A stretch of 64,000 nt of DNA from Chitinophagales bacterium. Lineage in GTDB: Bacteria; Bacteroidota; Bacteroidia; Chitinophagales; Chitinophagaceae. The stretch lies in contig JAJPKJ010000036.1 in the NCBI GenBank assembly GCA_021323755.1, positions 204,813 through 268,812 on the forward strand, given 5' to 3'. The stretch's first letter is position 1. Every line of letters begins with the position of its first letter. Shown piece by piece: positions 37,660 to 45,127 of the stretch. The notes under the pieces were generated by a model. It saw only the letters and a list, made by a program, of their open reading frames with translations, searched no databases and was not told where the DNA came from. The position numbers and the translations under genes are program-made.

Positions 37660-40092
37660 CTACTCTGTTCTCAAACTATTCACCGGATTTGCAACGGCCG
37701 CTTTTATTGCTAAAAAACTGATTGCCATCAAAGCAATCAACATGGCCAATAGTCCTGCAACTAAAAATATCCACCAGCTGATATTAATGCGATATGCAAA
37801 ATTGTTCAGCCAGTTATGCATTGCCCACCAGGTTACCGGTATAGAAATGATAAAGGCAACGCACACCAGCAATAAAAATTCTTTTGTTAAAAGAACCAGC
37901 ACCTGGTTTATTGATGCCCCGAGCACTTTGCGGATCCCAATTTCCTTTGTGCGTTGTTCGGTTGTAAATGCAACCAATCCAAATAATCCGAGACTCGCGA
38001 TCAGCAAGGCGATCCCTGCGAACATGGTAAATATTTGTCCGGTCTTTTCTTCAGCTTTATATAATAAAGCAAATTTGTCGTCAAGAAAATAGTAAGAGAA
38101 TGGCGTTCTGGCATTATAACTATTCCATTCTTTTTTTGTATCGGCCAAAAAACCGGGGATATCCGCAGTTTTCATTTTTACCATTATTGTTCCGGAACTG
38201 CGCCCGAGCATCATCATTACTGGAGCGATTTTTTGTTTTACAGAAGCGTAATTAAAATCTTGTACTACTCCAATCACATTATATTGATGTTGCCCGGAAG
38301 AAATAATTGTTTTATCAAGAGCGGTTTTATTATCCTTCCATCCCAGGTCGCGAACGGCAGCTTCATTAATTACAACAGCAGTCGAATCACCATGAAAATC
38401 TTTGGAAAAATTTCTTCCGGCAATTATTTTCATTCCCAACGTTGATATATAGTCGAGATCAACATGAAAATAATTGGCGTGAATTTCACTTGCACTTTCG
38501 TTTGATTTATTTTCTTTCGCGTAAACCTCCGAGCCATCCATATTCCCTTCTGCGCGACCGACCGGAACGTCTCTTGAAATTGTTGCATTGATCACGCGAC
38601 TATCACTCAAAAGTTTTTGTTTGAAAGAATATTGATTGCTGTCTAATCCATAGGTATCCTGCAGCACCAACACCTGTTCCTTGTCGTAACCTAATTTTTT
38701 ATTTTGCATAAAATGCAACTGCTGGTACACAACAATAGTTGCAATCATCAATGCGGTAGAGATCATAAATTGAAAAACGACCAATCCACTGCGAAGCCGA
38801 CTTCTTTTTGCGGGAGTATTCGAAGAAGCACCCTTTAAAACACTGATGGTTTGAAATGAAGAAAGAAAAAATGCCGGATAAATTCCCGCTAATATTCCCA
38901 CAAAAAATATTAATCCAACGGCAGCAATGATCGCTTTATAATTCAGAAAAAATAAAATGCTGATGTTTTTTCCTGAAAGATGATTGAACGATGGTAATAA
39001 TAAATAAACGAATAACAAGGCAAAAAGCATTGCGCAGCAAGTAAGCAAAACAGATTCCGTTAGAAACTGAAATATCAACTGATCTTTTACAGAACCAAGC
39101 ACTTTGCGAATGCCCACTTCGCGCGAACGTTTTGCAGAACTTGCGGTTGAAAGATTAGTGAAATTAACGCAGGCAAGTAATAATATAAATACAGCGAGCG
39201 CGCCAAAAATGTAAACATATTGAATGTCGCTATTTGCATCCAACTCATATTTTGTATTGGAATGGAGATGAATATCAGTAATTGGCATGAGGTAAAAATG
39301 CCAACTGCCGACACCCTTTTGCGCCTCCGCCAAACTAATTCCCATATCCCGCGCTCCTTCCGGCACTACATATTTACTAATGAGTTCAGGAAATTTTGCT
39401 TCTAATTTTTTTGGGTCTGCCTCTTTATTTAATAACAGGTAAGTGTAAAAACCAATATTGCTCCAGGTGTGTCCCGTCACAGCATAATTGTTAGAGGTCA
39501 TGCTTACAAAAGCATCATAATGAAAATGAGTGTTGTCAGGCACTTTGTCAATTATTCCAGTCACCTTAAATGTGCCTCTGCCTATTGTAAGCGCTTTGCC
39601 CAATGCTTTTTCATCGCCAAAATATTTTTTTGCGAATGCTTTGCTGATGACAATAGAATTTGGAGCCACCAGAGCTGTCTTATCATCTCCCTCAATCAAT
39701 GGGATAGAAAAAAGTTGCAGAAAATTGGAATCACAAAAAGCAATATGCTGTTCTTTGAATTGTTTTTCCTGGTAGTGGATGAAGACATCATTCCAACCAT
39801 TGATCCTTGTCGAAGCAAGCACTTCGGGATAAGTATTTTTGACTCCGGCGCCAACGGCAACATCGACATCAGGATAATCGGCTATCCCAGCGTTTTGTGT
39901 TACCTGCAACCCGAGGCGGTAAATTTGATTGGCATGTTCAGGATACTTATCATAACTCAATTCATCAAACAAAAAGGCGGCGATCAGCATGCAGCAAGTG
40001 AGTCCCACGGCTAAACCAAAAACATTGATAAAAGAAAAAATTTTATTCTTTCTCAAGTTTCTCAGCGCTATCCTGAAATAGTTTCTGAACAT
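37660..40092 (-). CDS. FtsX/MacB-like ABC permease, subgroup D, longest member
   Basis: 810 residues, start MFRNYFRIALRNLRKN. Loop 1 is REVGIRKVLG, loop 2 KEIGIRKVLG at 716-725, tail NPVNSLRTE. Helix 2 has ACVNFTNLSTASSAKRS. Before it lies IHLHSNTKYELDANSD, the typical D-type form. The extra length is in periplasmic domain 1 around residues 240-265 (VVPEGARDMGISLAEAQKG). Periplasmic domain 2 starts RDVPVGRAEGNMDGSE, related to 6499. It lies 58 nt from the downstream gene. Substrate unknown. Confidence 0.93.
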   Translation of the reverse strand: MFRNYFRIALRNLRKNKIFSFINVFGLAVGLTCCMLIAAFLFDELSYDKYPEHANQIYRLGLQVTQNAGIADYPDVDVAVGAGVKNTYPEVLASTRINGWNDVFIHYQEKQFKEQHIAFCDSNFLQLFSIPLIEGDDKTALVAPNSIVISKAFAKKYFGDEKALGKALTIGRGTFKVTGIIDKVPDNTHFHYDAFVSMTSNNYAVTGHTWSNIGFYTYLLLNKEADPKKLEAKFPELISKYVVPEGARDMGISLAEAQKGVGSWHFYLMPITDIHLHSNTKYELDANSDIQYVYIFGALAVFILLLACVNFTNLSTASSAKRSREVGIRKVLGSVKDQLIFQFLTESVLLTCCAMLFALLFVYLLLPSFNHLSGKNISILFFLNYKAIIAAVGLIFFVGILAGIYPAFFLSSFQTISVLKGASSNTPAKRSRLRSGLVVFQFMISTALMIATIVVYQQLHFMQNKKLGYDKEQVLVLQDTYGLDSNQYSFKQKLLSDSRVINATISRDVPVGRAEGNMDGSEVYAKENKSNESASEIHANYFHVDLDYISTLGMKIIAGRNFSKDFHGDSTAVVINEAAVRDLGWKDNKTALDKTIISSGQHQYNVIGVVQDFNYASVKQKIAPVMMMLGRSSGTIMVKMKTADIPGFLADTKKEWNSYNARTPFSYYFLDDKFALLYKAEEKTGQIFTMFAGIALLIASLGLFGLVAFTTEQRTKEIGIRKVLGASINQVLVLLTKEFLLLVCVAFIISIPVTWWAMHNWLNNFAYRINISWWIFLVAGLLAMLIALMAISFLAIKAAVANPVNSLRTE

Positions 40093-40200
40093 GTTTAAAT
40101 ATTTATGATGCTAGATGTAGGGTAAAGCGTTTCCGTCTTCGGTTATGCATTACTGATAATTCCCAGTTTTGAGTTTTCAGTTTGAAGCTCCCCATTAACC

Positions 40201-42606
40201 TCACTCTGTTCTCAAACTTTTCACCGGGTTTGCAATTGCTGCTTTTATCGCACGATGCCCAACAGTTATCCATGAAATAATGATAGAGCCTGCAATTGCC
40301 AATAAAAATGTCGATGCGCCCAAATCAATTCTATAGGTGTAATCAAGCAACCACTTATGCATAATATAATAAGCTATCGGGGCAGCAATGGCAAATGCAA
40401 TTATTATCAGCAACGTAAATTCTTTTGAGAAGAGGTAAACAATATTTTGTACAGATGCGCCAAGCACTTTACGAATGCCCACTTCTTTGGTGCGTTGTAC
40501 GGCCATGAATGACACCAGACCATATAATCCAAGGCATGAAATGAATATGGCCAATCCGGCAAAAACCTTGTACAGTAGGGAAAGTTGGTTCTCCTGTTTG
40601 TAAAATCCAGCAATCGTATCATCAAGAAATCTATATTCATACACATAATCGGGAAAAGCATCGTTCCAGACCTTTTCAATAAAAGGTAAGGTTGCTTTTT
40701 CTGCTCCCGGTTTGATTTTAATATTGATGGTTTGATAAAAGTCTTTCGCAGAACTTAGCACCACTGCTCCGATTGGTTTACGCAGTGAATAAGTATTAAA
40801 ATCACGGATCACTCCGACAATGTTTGCCACTTTCGCTCCATTCCAAAAATTAATTTGTTTCCCAATTGCATCTTTTGGATCTCTGATGCCTAATTTTTTA
40901 ATCAGCGTTTCATTCACCACAAATTCGCGGGACGTATCGGAAGGATAAAAGGCGCGCCCGGCAACGAATTGCAGGTTATAGGTTTTGAAATAATTTTCAT
41001 CAGCCCATTTGAGGTTTGCGCTGAAGTCCGTTGTTTTCGCAGAATGATCAAATTTAAAATCACTGTTCCAATTGCTTTCAGAAGAAGGGCTCGTAAAACT
41101 GAAACTCACATTTTTTATATCGGGGTTTTTAAGAAGAGCGTCGCGAACATAATTAATTTTTGTATGGCTAACGCTATCACCCGGCAATCCAACATTGAGA
41201 ATAGCTGCTTTATCAAAGCCGAGAGAAGCAGTTCTGAAATAATTCATCTGGCTTACCACAATCAACATGCCGATGATCAGAATTTGAGCGATCACAAATT
41301 GCAAAACGACCAATACTCTGCGTAGTGAAAGACCGCCAACCATTTTAGAGGTGATCTTACTTTTTAACGCAGTGATTGGATTAAACCCGGATAAAATGAT
41401 TGCCGGATAAATTCCGGATAAAAATGTAACGAGCACAAGCGTAGTTACAAGAAATAGTGTCACCACAGGGTTAGCAATAAAATTGATCGACATTTTAATT
41501 TCCAACAATTGATTAACTAAAGGCAATACAATGATTGCTATTCCGACCGCAAAAATTATTGCGGCAAATGTGATCAGAAATGTTTCGCCAAGAAACTGAA
41601 GAGCGAGTTGCAGGCGGTTGCTTCCTAAAACTTTTCGGATGCCAACTTCCTTTGAGCGATTTACCGCCTGGGCAGTGGCCAGGTTAATAAAATTGACAGA
41701 GGCAATGACAATGAGAAAAACGCCGATCAATGCTAATGCTTCTATTAATGAATGACCAAAAGTGTGGCCAGAAAAATTTCCGAACCGGTTATCAAAGTGT
41801 ATTTCAGTTAATGGTTGTGCGTAAGAAGCCTCTTTAGCATATTCAGCAGGTTTATGTTTTTTTGAAAATGCTTTCAGTTGCTCATTGAATTTAATTTGAG
41901 AAATTTCAGGTGGCAAAACAACAAAAGTATATGCATCCCCAAAAGTGCTCACCCAATCTTTCAAATTATCTTTTAAATATGTACTATTGATTGCAGAGTA
42001 TGAAACGACGATGCCTAAAGGGAAATCGCTGTTAGCCGGAATGTTTTTTAATATGCCACAAATTTTATATGGCGTTTTATTTTCATACTTAAATGTTTTA
42101 CCAATTGCAGATCTCCAGTCTCCAAAATATTTTTCTGCAACTTCCTGGGTAATTGCCGCAGAGTTTGGATCCTTTAAACAAGTTTGTGGATTGCCTGAAA
42201 GCCATCCAAAATCAAAGATTGAAAAAAATTCAGGTTCGGCATAAAAAAAATTGTCCGCGTTGAATTTTTTTTGTGAACCGTTATTGTCAATGGTTATTTG
42301 TCCGCCCTGGTTAAAAATGGAGGCCACTTCTTTTACCTGGGGGAAATCCAGACGAAGCTGCGGTCCGACAGGAAGGGCGCAGCCGGCAGTATAATTCATG
42401 CCATCGGCGCCAGGCAATTCAGTTCCGATCCGATAAATTTCATTTTTCTTTTTATGAAAATTATCAAAGCTCGTTTCAAATTGTATTACCAAAAAAATAA
42501 GAAGGCACGCTGCAATACCTACTGCCAGTCCAACAATATTTATTGCAGCGTACCCCTTATTGCGTAATAAATTTCTAAATGCAGTTTTAAAATAATTATA
42601 AAACAT
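40201..42606 (-). CDS. FtsX/MacB-like ABC permease, subgroup A, first permease after the ATPase
   Basis: 801 residues, start MFYNYFKTAFRNLLRN. Loop 1 is KEVGIRKVLG, loop 2 KEVGIRKVLG at 707-716, tail NPVKSLRTE. It is the nearest relative of the gene at 1151 (both 801 residues, both FLVIQFETSFDNFHKKK after helix 1, both FVVNETLIKKLGI in domain 2). These two A-type genes are therefore the promoter-proximal permeases of the two units headed by the duplicated regulatory block. Spacing to the ATPase is 95 nt and includes a GC-rich hairpin at 42640-42652. It is the best candidate for the original partner of the ATPase and adaptor (inference from position). Substrate unknown. Confidence 0.94.
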   Translation of the reverse strand: MFYNYFKTAFRNLLRNKGYAAINIVGLAVGIAACLLIFLVIQFETSFDNFHKKKNEIYRIGTELPGADGMNYTAGCALPVGPQLRLDFPQVKEVASIFNQGGQITIDNNGSQKKFNADNFFYAEPEFFSIFDFGWLSGNPQTCLKDPNSAAITQEVAEKYFGDWRSAIGKTFKYENKTPYKICGILKNIPANSDFPLGIVVSYSAINSTYLKDNLKDWVSTFGDAYTFVVLPPEISQIKFNEQLKAFSKKHKPAEYAKEASYAQPLTEIHFDNRFGNFSGHTFGHSLIEALALIGVFLIVIASVNFINLATAQAVNRSKEVGIRKVLGSNRLQLALQFLGETFLITFAAIIFAVGIAIIVLPLVNQLLEIKMSINFIANPVVTLFLVTTLVLVTFLSGIYPAIILSGFNPITALKSKITSKMVGGLSLRRVLVVLQFVIAQILIIGMLIVVSQMNYFRTASLGFDKAAILNVGLPGDSVSHTKINYVRDALLKNPDIKNVSFSFTSPSSESNWNSDFKFDHSAKTTDFSANLKWADENYFKTYNLQFVAGRAFYPSDTSREFVVNETLIKKLGIRDPKDAIGKQINFWNGAKVANIVGVIRDFNTYSLRKPIGAVVLSSAKDFYQTINIKIKPGAEKATLPFIEKVWNDAFPDYVYEYRFLDDTIAGFYKQENQLSLLYKVFAGLAIFISCLGLYGLVSFMAVQRTKEVGIRKVLGASVQNIVYLFSKEFTLLIIIAFAIAAPIAYYIMHKWLLDYTYRIDLGASTFLLAIAGSIIISWITVGHRAIKAAIANPVKSLRTE

Positions 42607-42639
42607 GGCTATACTTTTCCTGTCTAAAAATTATATACG

Positions 42640-42652
42640 CGGGCAACGCCCG
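42640..42652 (-). other. Small GC-rich hairpin between ATPase and first permease
   Basis: CGGGC-AAC-GCCCG, a perfect 5-bp stem with a 3-nt loop in an otherwise very AT-rich 95-nt spacer. In the direction of the genes it is followed by CGTATATAATTTTT, so the T tract is about ten bases away and it is not a textbook terminator. It could protect or separate the ATPase message from the permease messages, or cause partial termination. Confidence 0.4.
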
Positions 42653-42701
42653 TTTTCGACCAATAAAAAGTTTACATACCAGAAGGGTTTAGATGGAGAG
42701 G

Positions 42702-43379
42702 TTATACCAATATATTTTCTGTAACTGTTTGCCCATCGAGCATGCGGATAATGCGGTGACTGTAACCCGCATCATGTTCACTGTGAGTAACCATTACAAT
42801 TGTTGTTCCCTGTTCATTTAATTCAGTTAATAATTGCATTACATCATTACCATTATGGCTATCCAGGTTTCCGGTAGGTTCATCTGCAAGAATCAATTTT
42901 GGTTTGTTCACAACGGCACGCGCAACCGCAACACGTTGTTGTTGACCGCCGGAAAGCTGTTGCGGATAATGGTTCCGCCTGTGCATGATCTGCACTTTAT
43001 CCAATACTTCTTCTACCCGTTTCTTTCTGTCGGCAGATTTCACCCCTGTATAGATCAATGGCAATTCTACATTTTCAAATACCGTTAATTCATCAATCAA
43101 ATTAAAACTTTGAAATACGAAACCAATATTATGCTTCCGCAGATCAGCACGTCTGCGTTCATTAAAATCAGCAACTTCTATCTGATTGAAAATAAAACTT
43201 CCTTTATCCGGATCATCCAATAATCCGAGAATGTTCAATAAAGTTGATTTGCCACAGCCCGATGGTCCCATAACGGCTACAAATTCTCCATCTTTTACTT
43301 CTATGGAAAGTTTATTTAAAGCAATTGTCTCCACCTCTTCAGTGCGGTAGATTTTTTCGAGTTCAGTGATTTTGATCAT
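42702..43379 (-). CDS. ABC transporter ATPase, MacB/LolD type
   Basis: 225 residues, stand-alone nucleotide-binding subunit. Walker A GPSGCGKST at 38-46, Q-loop Gln90, signature LSGGQQQR at 142-149, Walker B LILADEP at 162-168, H-loop His199. All catalytic parts are intact. It belongs to the family that pairs with FtsX-type permeases (MacB, LolD, FtsE). It is the only ABC ATPase in the window, although seventeen permease genes follow; the conserved coupling loops in those proteins suggest that it serves many or all of them. It is encoded between the adaptor (163-nt spacer) and the first permease (95-nt spacer), on the same strand. It probably acts as a dimer on the cytoplasmic face of a permease dimer (family knowledge). 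Confidence 0.95.
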   Translation of the reverse strand: MIKITELEKIYRTEEVETIALNKLSIEVKDGEFVAVMGPSGCGKSTLLNILGLLDDPDKGSFIFNQIEVADFNERRRADLRKHNIGFVFQSFNLIDELTVFENVELPLIYTGVKSADRKKRVEEVLDKVQIMHRRNHYPQQLSGGQQQRVAVARAVVNKPKLILADEPTGNLDSHNGNDVMQLLTELNEQGTTIVMVTHSEHDAGYSHRIIRMLDGQTVTENILV

Positions 43380-43490
43380 AATTGATGAATTTGAAATGAT
43401 GAGTATTTAGTATGACGTATTTTTTAAAAAAGTGTTACGCGAAAAATTTTTATTTTTGATTAAACAGTTTGTGAAACTTTGGCAGTGAAA

Positions 43491-43532
43491 TATGAAACAG
43501 TATATCTCCTGTTTTTTATCTCAGGTTTCATA
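43491..43532 (-). other. Inverted repeat just after the adaptor gene
   Basis: TATGAAAC (43491-43498) and GTTTCATA (43525-43532) form a perfect 8-bp inverted repeat with a 26-nt T-rich loop. It begins about 10 nt downstream of the adaptor's stop codon in gene direction. It may stabilise the adaptor message or weaken read-through into the ATPase. No T tract follows directly. The rest of the 163-nt spacer holds no open frame. Confidence 0.3.
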
Positions 43533-43542
43533 CCTCCCATAA

Positions 43543-44796
43543 TTATTTCAAAATCAATTCCTGCATATTCCCATAAGTTTCATAGCTGCTTGTAATTACT
43601 TTGTCTCCTGGTTTCAATCCCTGCACTACTTCATAGAAATCAGTATTTTGATTACCAAGGGTAATGTCTACACGATATGCTTTTTTGCCATCGTCACTCA
43701 CTTTAAAAATCCAGTTGCCACCTGTTTGCTGGAAAAAGCCACCACGTGGAACCAATACGGATTGTCTTTCTTCACTCAATTCCAGGAACACTTGCAATGT
43801 TTGTCCACGACGAAGTCCCTTTGGTATTTTACCGACAAAAGTCATATCCACATTAAACACTCCATTTACAATTTGGGAGTAAACTTTTTTGATCACCAAC
43901 TGATAGGTCGTGTCATTAAAATCAAAATGCCCTTTCAACCCGGTAAAAATTCTTGCTATATAATGGTCATCCACATCCACCCGAATCTTAAACCCGCTAA
44001 GCACGTCTATTTGTCCTAATCGTTCCCCTTTATTTTTATTTTGTCCAACTTCTGCATCGAGGGAGGTAAGTTGTCCTTCCACCGGCGCACGAACAATTAG
44101 TCCTTCCACTTTTTGTTGCATGATATGCAAGGCTTCCTGTGATGCCTGATAGGATCGTTTATCCTGTAATTCCTGCTGTGCGCGGGAAACAGAATCCTGT
44201 TGTAAAATTTGCAGTGTCAGTTGCCTTTTGTTCAAGAGATAGTTATAATTATTTTCAGCCGTTTTGAATTCTTGCAATCCAATGACTTTTTCAGCATATA
44301 ATTTTTTATCCACATTGTACAGGCGAGCCGCTTCGTTATACGAAGCTTCCACGTCAGCTACGGCAGTTTGCTTGTTCACCGTATTCTGCATGGCATTGTT
44401 ATGATTGATCTGCATCTGCGTCAATGTATTATACACCTGGTTTTGCTGCGTCATCATATTTTCCATAAGGTCATTATTCGACAGCCGCAAAATGGGTTCG
44501 TCCTTTTTCATTACCGCTCCATCTTCTACATATTTCTCTTCTACACGGCCACCTTCTGTTGCATCCAAATAAATACTGGTTATCGGTTGTACCACGCCGT
44601 TGCGGGGAATGGTCTCCTGGAAAGGTCCTTTTGTAACGGTACTGACCGTCAATCGCTCCATGTCTACGCTTAATCTGGATTTGCCTGATGTAAAATAAAA
44701 GCTGCCTGCAATCAATAATATCAATGCCGTAATCCCGCCAATTGTTAATAATCTTTTAGTTGACCATTTTTTCTTTGCTATGACTCTATCTACCAT
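43543..44796 (-). CDS. HlyD/MacA-type periplasmic adaptor (membrane fusion protein)
   Basis: 417 residues. A short cytoplasmic N-terminus with many lysines is followed by one membrane anchor at 17-36. A beta-barrel/lipoyl half follows (about 55-110, including GGRVEEKYVEDGAVMKKDEP), then a long alpha-helical hairpin (about 112-225, rich in Gln and Asn), the second lipoyl half (232-262, VRAPVEGQLTSLDAEVGQ), and a beta-barrel with a membrane-proximal domain to the end (GLKPGDKVITSSYETYG). This is the standard MacA-like adaptor layout that links an inner-membrane ABC permease to an outer-membrane channel. No TolC-like gene is in the window, so the channel must be encoded elsewhere or to the left. 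First gene of the operon; its start lies 125 nt from the GGCAT of the regulatory block. Confidence 0.93.
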   Translation of the reverse strand: MVDRVIAKKKWSTKRLLTIGGITALILLIAGSFYFTSGKSRLSVDMERLTVSTVTKGPFQETIPRNGVVQPITSIYLDATEGGRVEEKYVEDGAVMKKDEPILRLSNNDLMENMMTQQNQVYNTLTQMQINHNNAMQNTVNKQTAVADVEASYNEAARLYNVDKKLYAEKVIGLQEFKTAENNYNYLLNKRQLTLQILQQDSVSRAQQELQDKRSYQASQEALHIMQQKVEGLIVRAPVEGQLTSLDAEVGQNKNKGERLGQIDVLSGFKIRVDVDDHYIARIFTGLKGHFDFNDTTYQLVIKKVYSQIVNGVFNVDMTFVGKIPKGLRRGQTLQVFLELSEERQSVLVPRGGFFQQTGGNWIFKVSDDGKKAYRVDITLGNQNTDFYEVVQGLKPGDKVITSSYETYGNMQELILK

Positions 44797-44920
44797 TTGA
44801 CAAATATTTTTTTTAGTTTTTTTTAAAAGAACCCGATATAGATATACCGGGCGGTTGTTCTACTACATAAGGAAAATTTCTAAAGAGCTTATCAAACCAC
44901 TACTTTTAGCTATAAATACA

Positions 44921-45020
44921 TGCCAAACTGAATTTGGATGATTTACAGGTGCTTAGTGTTGATTTATATACGAAATAGTTCGTTTTTGATACACAAAGTG
45001 TTCGTTTTTGATACACTTTA
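44921..45020 (-). promoter_or_regulatory. First copy of the array's regulatory block, upstream of the adaptor operon
   Basis: In the 331-nt gap between the adaptor and the divergent regulator. Two direct repeats GTTCGTTTTTGATACA (44978-44993 and 45000-45015) are identical and 22 bp apart; just before them CGAAATAGTTCG contributes an inverted CGAA/TTCG half-site. The second copy at 3676-3775 matches at about 73 of 100 ungapped positions. On the minus strand GGCAT (complement of 44920-44924) lies 57 bp from the repeats in both copies. Spacing of the repeats, 180-220 nt before the start codon, is typical for enhancer sites of sigma-54 activators, and such an activator is encoded next door. A weak dyad CCCGATATAGATATACCGGG (44832-44851) sits in the adaptor's leader. 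Binding is inferred. Confidence 0.7.
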
Positions 45021-45071
45021 TTTTCATAGTTTCACGCTAAAAAATTAATTGCCACATCCTTATATTTAAGG

Positions 45072-45079
45072 TATAGTTG
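45072..45079 (+). promoter_or_regulatory. Possible Bacteroidota -7 element for the regulator gene
   Basis: TATAGTTG differs from TAnnTTTG at one position and lies 49 nt upstream of the regulator's ATG. No convincing -33 TTG accompanies it. Weak call. Confidence 0.25.
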
Positions 45080-45127
45080 TAGTCTCATTTTGTTGCATCA
45101 GCTAAAAAAAATTTTTATTCACTACAC

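Noticed and set aside
44896..44925. Standard sigma-54 promoter before the adaptor
   Set aside because: On the minus strand TTTGGCATG gives a fair -24 element, but the base pairs at -12 read TTTATA rather than TTGC, so a standard promoter is not claimed.
1..45000. Insertion sequences or recombinases as an explanation of the array
   Set aside because: No transposase, integrase or terminal inverted repeats were seen in the gaps; the spacers are short and AT-rich.
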